DNA from: Cellvibrionaceae bacterium
Lineage (GTDB): Bacteria; Pseudomonadota; Gammaproteobacteria; Pseudomonadales; Cellvibrionaceae
Length of the DNA: 6,080 nt
Direction of reading: 5' to 3'
Assembly: GCA_025800435.1 (NCBI GenBank)
Contig: JAOXRV010000325.1
Coordinates: 1-6,080, forward strand
Position numbers and translations under genes: made by a program. The notes beneath the pieces were generated by a model. It was given only the letters and a program-made list of their open reading frames with translations. It did no database searches and had not been told where the DNA came from. Positions 3,576 to 6,080 of this stretch are shown here, piece by piece; position 1 is the first letter of the stretch; every line of letters starts with the position of its first letter.

Positions 3576-6080
3576 GACACCAGCCCCACCAGCTCCGGCG
3601 CCGAGAGTGCGGTCGCCAGTGGGGTGCGCTTTGTGCTGACCGGCGATGAAACCATTCCCCTGGCCGGTTTTGAAACCAGTACCCGGGCCGCCGCCGAGGC
3701 CAGTGCCGAACAGCCCAATCAAGCCTACGACTCGGCCCCCGAAGCGGTGGATGACTTTGATGAAGTAAAAGCCACCGGCATCGCCACCGGTAACGTAGTG
3801 ACCGGGCTAGACAGTGGTGCCCAAAGCGATGCCAACGATCTGGACGGCAGCGCCGATGACTCCGGTATTAACGGTTTTGCCGCAAGCGGCGCCGTGGTGG
3901 TTGGGGTAGCGCTGGGTGAGGATCAGGTCGTTATTGATAATGTTGGGGTAGGGGTCGAGCTGGTTTCCGACAAGGGTACCCTCACCCTCAATGCCGATGG
4001 TAGCTATGTCTATGTGCCCAACCGCGATGCCAGCGGCAGTGATGTGTTTAGTTACACCATTGTCGATGCGGACGATGATATCTCGACTGCCACCCTGACC
4101 ATCGATATCGATGGCGTGCCGCTGTTGCAGGTGCCCACACCCATTAATGAAGGCAGTGATCCCAGCACATGGGTCAACACGGTTGACGATGCCGGCCTGC
4201 CCGGTGGTACCGGCGGTATTGCCAGCACCACCGGGGTGATCAGTTATTTACCCGGCGATGGTCTGCCCAGCGTCACCATTGGCGGTGTGCCCGTAATTGT
4301 GGATGGCCAGCTGCAAAACACCACCGTCGCGGGTGATTACGGTACCTTGACTATCACTTCGGTCACGCCGACCGGCATCAACTACACCTACACCCAAGAC
4401 TCGCCCGCCGACCACAGCGGTGGCCAGGTTAATGAGTCTTTTGAAATTGTGATTGCCGATGCTGATGGCGATAACGACGATGATATTACGACCAATCTGT
4501 TGATTGAGATTTTAGATGATCAGCCACAGGCGCAAGATGATCTCGATGCGGTTGACAGCAGCCTGGTGGCCACTGGCAATGTGATCAGCGGCCAGGATAT
4601 TGCCGGTGGTGATAGCAATGGCAGCGACGGCTCGGTCGACCTAGCCGGTGCCGATGGTGGGCTGAATATTGTCGGTGTGCAAGCTGGTGCCGTCGCCGTT
4701 GCCAGCAGTGGCGGTGTTGGTGTTGAGGTGGTATCGGCTAAAGGTACTTTGGTGATCAATGCCGACGGCAGTTACCGTTACCAAGCCAACCCCGGGGCGT
4801 TTGGGGAAGATGTGTTTACCTATACGGTGGCCGACGCCGATGGCAGCACTGATGTGGCAACTTTGGTGATCAATGTTGACGAAGCCAATGTGCTTGAAGA
4901 CGGCAATGAAATCGCCCGTATATTCTCGGGCGAGACAGCCAGGGGTAGTGTGCTGAACGATACCTTCAATCCGGATGGCCCCGGGCCTGCGCTGGTGAGC
5001 GGCTTTAGTGTCAACGGTGTTGACTATAATCCGGGTGATACTGCTAGCATCAGTGGCGTGGGCAGCATCCGTATAGATGCGGATGGTCGCTACACCTTTG
5101 TTGCCGCCACCAATTTTGTCGGCGCCGTGCCCGATATCGAGTACACGGTGAGCGATGGCGCTAAAACCGATGACTCTTTTCTCAATGTCATTGTGAGCGA
5201 TCCCAATCAGGGTCCGGTCAGTGGCGATGACAGTATAGTCGGCCAGCCTCCTGGTACCGCGGTGACGATCAATGTATTGGCCAATGACAGTGATCCCGAT
5301 GGCAGTATTGATCCAAGTAGCTTAATTATTATCGGCAGCACTGGCGCCGGTGCCAGTCTGACGGTCCCCGGTCAAGGTGTGTGGAGTGTCGGTCCCGCCG
5401 CCGGTGAGATTAGCTTTACCCCTGAGCCGGGTTTTAGTGGTAATCCAACGCCAATCAGTTATCAAGTGAGCGATAACGATGGTGAGCCGGGCAATCCGGC
5501 GAGCGTGTCGGTAGTGTATCAGTCCGGTGTGACCACCCCCGCCGATAGCCTGGTTGAAGGCAGCAGCCTAAGCGGCAGTTTTATCGCCCAGGCCCCCGCC
5601 GGGCTGGATAAATTAACCATAGCCGGTACCGATGTGCCACTGGCCAGCCTGCAGGGCGCGGCCAGCACGGCGGTGCTGTTGCAGACCCCGCTGGGTACCC
5701 TGACAATTACTGGCTATGATCCGGTCACAGGCCAGGTGGATTACGACTATAGCCATAACGGCGCCTATATGGACCACTCCGCTGGCGATCCGGTCGACAG
5801 TATTACGGTGGAAGTTTATGAAAGCGGTAATCCGGTGCCAGTCGCCAATAGCACCCTGGCGATTACCATCACCGACACTGCCCCAACCGCAGTCGATGAC
5901 ATCAACAGTGTGGGTGAAGACAATACCCTCACTGGCCAAACCGTAAAAACCAACGATACCGATGGCGCCGACCCGGCCACCATTACCGGTGCCGCGTTGG
6001 GCAGCAGCGCAGGCCCGGTGGCGGACAATATCAGTGCCGGTGGTGATGTCACCCTCAACGGTACTTACGGTAGCCTCACC
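3207..6080 (+). CDS. LapA-type large adhesin with N-terminal retention module (3' end outside window)
   Basis: ATG at 3207 with a Shine-Dalgarno 6 nt upstream; the frame stays open for 958 codons to the window edge. Residues 1-123 form a LapA-family retention module ending in a PAAAAG LapG-type cleavage motif. Residues 124-176 are an Ala/Ser/Glu-rich linker, followed by Ig/cadherin/VCBS-like domains at about 177-302, 303-438, 439-559, 560-665, 666-771, 772-890 and 891 onward. There is no Sec signal peptide, as expected for a type I substrate, and I see no cysteine codon. In LapA, the N-terminal module plugs the TolC-like pore so the adhesin stays on the surface until periplasmic LapG cuts it; LapD, holding c-di-GMP, sequesters LapG. 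The same control is inferred here. Its own RTX array and secretion signal should lie downstream. The last two domains are homologous to the repeat unit of the preceding gene, so the two are probably paralogues. Confidence 0.93.
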   Translation, partial: MDNSSATGTAKLNSDTSAYKGAIVAQQGQVTINGEVAAKDSAITQGQVLQTGPDSVVLVRFPDGGLLVLGHQQSIELSPPLLALIKQSVADQGVDQSVDFERLQEGLAQGLNLEELLPAAAAGDTSPTSSGAESAVASGVRFVLTGDETIPLAGFETSTRAAAEASAEQPNQAYDSAPEAVDDFDEVKATGIATGNVVTGLDSGAQSDANDLDGSADDSGINGFAASGAVVVGVALGEDQVVIDNVGVGVELVSDKGTLTLNADGSYVYVPNRDASGSDVFSYTIVDADDDISTATLTIDIDGVPLLQVPTPINEGSDPSTWVNTVDDAGLPGGTGGIASTTGVISYLPGDGLPSVTIGGVPVIVDGQLQNTTVAGDYGTLTITSVTPTGINYTYTQDSPADHSGGQVNESFEIVIADADGDNDDDITTNLLIEILDDQPQAQDDLDAVDSSLVATGNVISGQDIAGGDSNGSDGSVDLAGADGGLNIVGVQAGAVAVASSGGVGVEVVSAKGTLVINADGSYRYQANPGAFGEDVFTYTVADADGSTDVATLVINVDEANVLEDGNEIARIFSGETARGSVLNDTFNPDGPGPALVSGFSVNGVDYNPGDTASISGVGSIRIDADGRYTFVAATNFVGAVPDIEYTVSDGAKTDDSFLNVIVSDPNQGPVSGDDSIVGQPPGTAVTINVLANDSDPDGSIDPSSLIIIGSTGAGASLTVPGQGVWSVGPAAGEISFTPEPGFSGNPTPISYQVSDNDGEPGNPASVSVVYQSGVTTPADSLVEGSSLSGSFIAQAPAGLDKLTIAGTDVPLASLQGAASTAVLLQTPLGTLTITGYDPVTGQVDYDYSHNGAYMDHSAGDPVDSITVEVYESGNPVPVANSTLAITITDTAPTAVDDINSVGEDNTLTGQTVKTNDTDGADPATITGAALGSSAGPVADNISAGGDVTLNGTYGSLT
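3558..3575 (+). other. Predicted LapG-type di-alanine cleavage site
   Basis: Residues 118-123 read PAAAAG. LapG-family proteases cut between the two alanines of a TAAG-like motif (Thr, Ala or Pro tolerated in the first position) just after the retention helix. The best match puts the cut between Ala121 and Ala122. Four alanines in a row, instead of the usual two after Thr, leave the exact bond uncertain. Confidence 0.7.
3735..4112 (+). repeat. Cadherin/VCBS-like domain 1 of adhesin 2
   Basis: Residues 177-302 begin APEAVDD and contain ATGNVVTGLDSG, VELVSDKGTLTLNADGSYVY, DVFSYTIVDADDD and a closing ATLTIDID strand. It is a clear homologue of the domain at 4521-4883, sharing the TGNV, GVxVEVVSxKGTL, NADGSYxY and DVFxYTxxDAD motifs. 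It is probably a calcium-stabilised extender domain. Confidence 0.8.
4113..4520 (+). repeat. Ig-like A-type domain 2 of adhesin 2
   Basis: Residues 303-438 contain LPSVTIGGVPV, GDYGTLTITSVTPTGINYTYTQ, ADHSGGQVNESFEIVIADADGD and a closing LLIEILDD. This is the same layout as the A half of the 252-residue repeat of adhesin 1 (GTLxITGY, YTYD, DHSGGEVEEA, ITVTD), although strongly diverged. Confidence 0.7.
4521..4883 (+). repeat. Cadherin/VCBS-like domain 3 of adhesin 2
   Basis: Residues 439-559 begin QPQAQDD and contain ATGNVISGQDIAGG, VEVVSAKGTLVINADGSYRY, EDVFTYTVADADG and ATLVINVDE. It is a diverged repeat of the domain at 3735-4112. Together with the domain between, it continues the B-A-B alternation. 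Confidence 0.8.
4884..5519 (+). repeat. Two further Ig/cadherin-like domains (4 and 5) of adhesin 2
   Basis: Domain 4 (4884-5201, residues 560-665) has GSVLNDTFNPDGPG, SIRIDADGRYTFVAATNF and a VPDIEYTVSDG end. Domain 5 (5202-5519, residues 666-771) begins PNQGPVSGDD and has VTINVLANDSDPDG, ISFTPEPGFSG and TPISYQVSDNDG. The NVLANDSDPDG and FTPxPGFxG motifs are typical of the cadherin-like repeats of large secreted bacterial adhesins. Both are about 106 residues and only distantly similar to their neighbours. Confidence 0.72.
5520..6080 (+). repeat. Partial A+B repeat unit in adhesin 2, homologous to the 756-nt unit of adhesin 1
   Basis: The A half (5520-5876) has SLVEGSSLSGSF, GTLTITGYDPVTG, MDHSAGDPVDS and LAITITD and is well diverged from the adhesin 1 A domains. 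The B half (5877-6080, cut by the window) has TAPTAVDD, NDTDGADPATITGAALG and GPVADNISAGG and is very close to them. A 30-nt run at 5951-5980 is identical to 1074-1103, and a 23-nt run at 6018-6040 is identical to 385-407. Confidence 0.88.

Overview
The window holds parts of two very large, cysteine-free, Asp/Gly/Thr-rich surface adhesins of the type I secretion (RTX/VCBS) class, in tandem on the + strand. Nothing else is convincingly coding. Base composition (GC-rich but not extreme), the GC-rich hairpin terminator and the LapA-type retention module suggest a Gram-negative bacterium, most likely an aquatic or marine gammaproteobacterium. No taxonomic marker gene is present, so this is an inference.

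Region 1 (1-2907) is the C-terminal 968 residues of adhesin 1, whose start lies outside the window. In order it has one and a fraction copies of an exact 756-nt (252-residue) two-domain repeat, a non-repeated module resembling the 'choice-of-anchor K' family (1387-2040), one more VCBS-like domain, eight in-phase RTX nonapeptides (2374-2589) and a C-terminal type I secretion target domain ending at TAA 2905-2907.

Region 2 (2908-3206) is a 299-nt intergenic gap. It has a good rho-independent terminator (2933-2974), a weak sigma70-like promoter candidate (3095-3124), a short GTCA/TGAC inverted repeat (3063-3077) and a Shine-Dalgarno sequence (3195-3200).

Region 3 (3207-6080) is the N-terminal 958 residues of adhesin 2, still open at the window edge. 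It starts with a LapA-type outer-membrane retention module ending in a PAAAAG motif, the kind of di-alanine site cut by the periplasmic protease LapG. A short linker and seven Ig/cadherin-like domains follow. The last two are the same A and B domain types that form the 756-nt repeat of adhesin 1, and the B type is near-identical in DNA over stretches.

Together the window shows one end of each of two related adhesins. Adhesin 2 shows the cell-anchored, protease-releasable N-terminus and adhesin 1 shows the first-secreted distal C-terminus. By analogy with Pseudomonas LapA, adhesin 2 should be held in a TolC-like outer-membrane pore and released when c-di-GMP falls. The LapD, LapG and LapBCE-type partners are not in the window. 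The shared repeat provides in-frame homology for recombination between the two genes.
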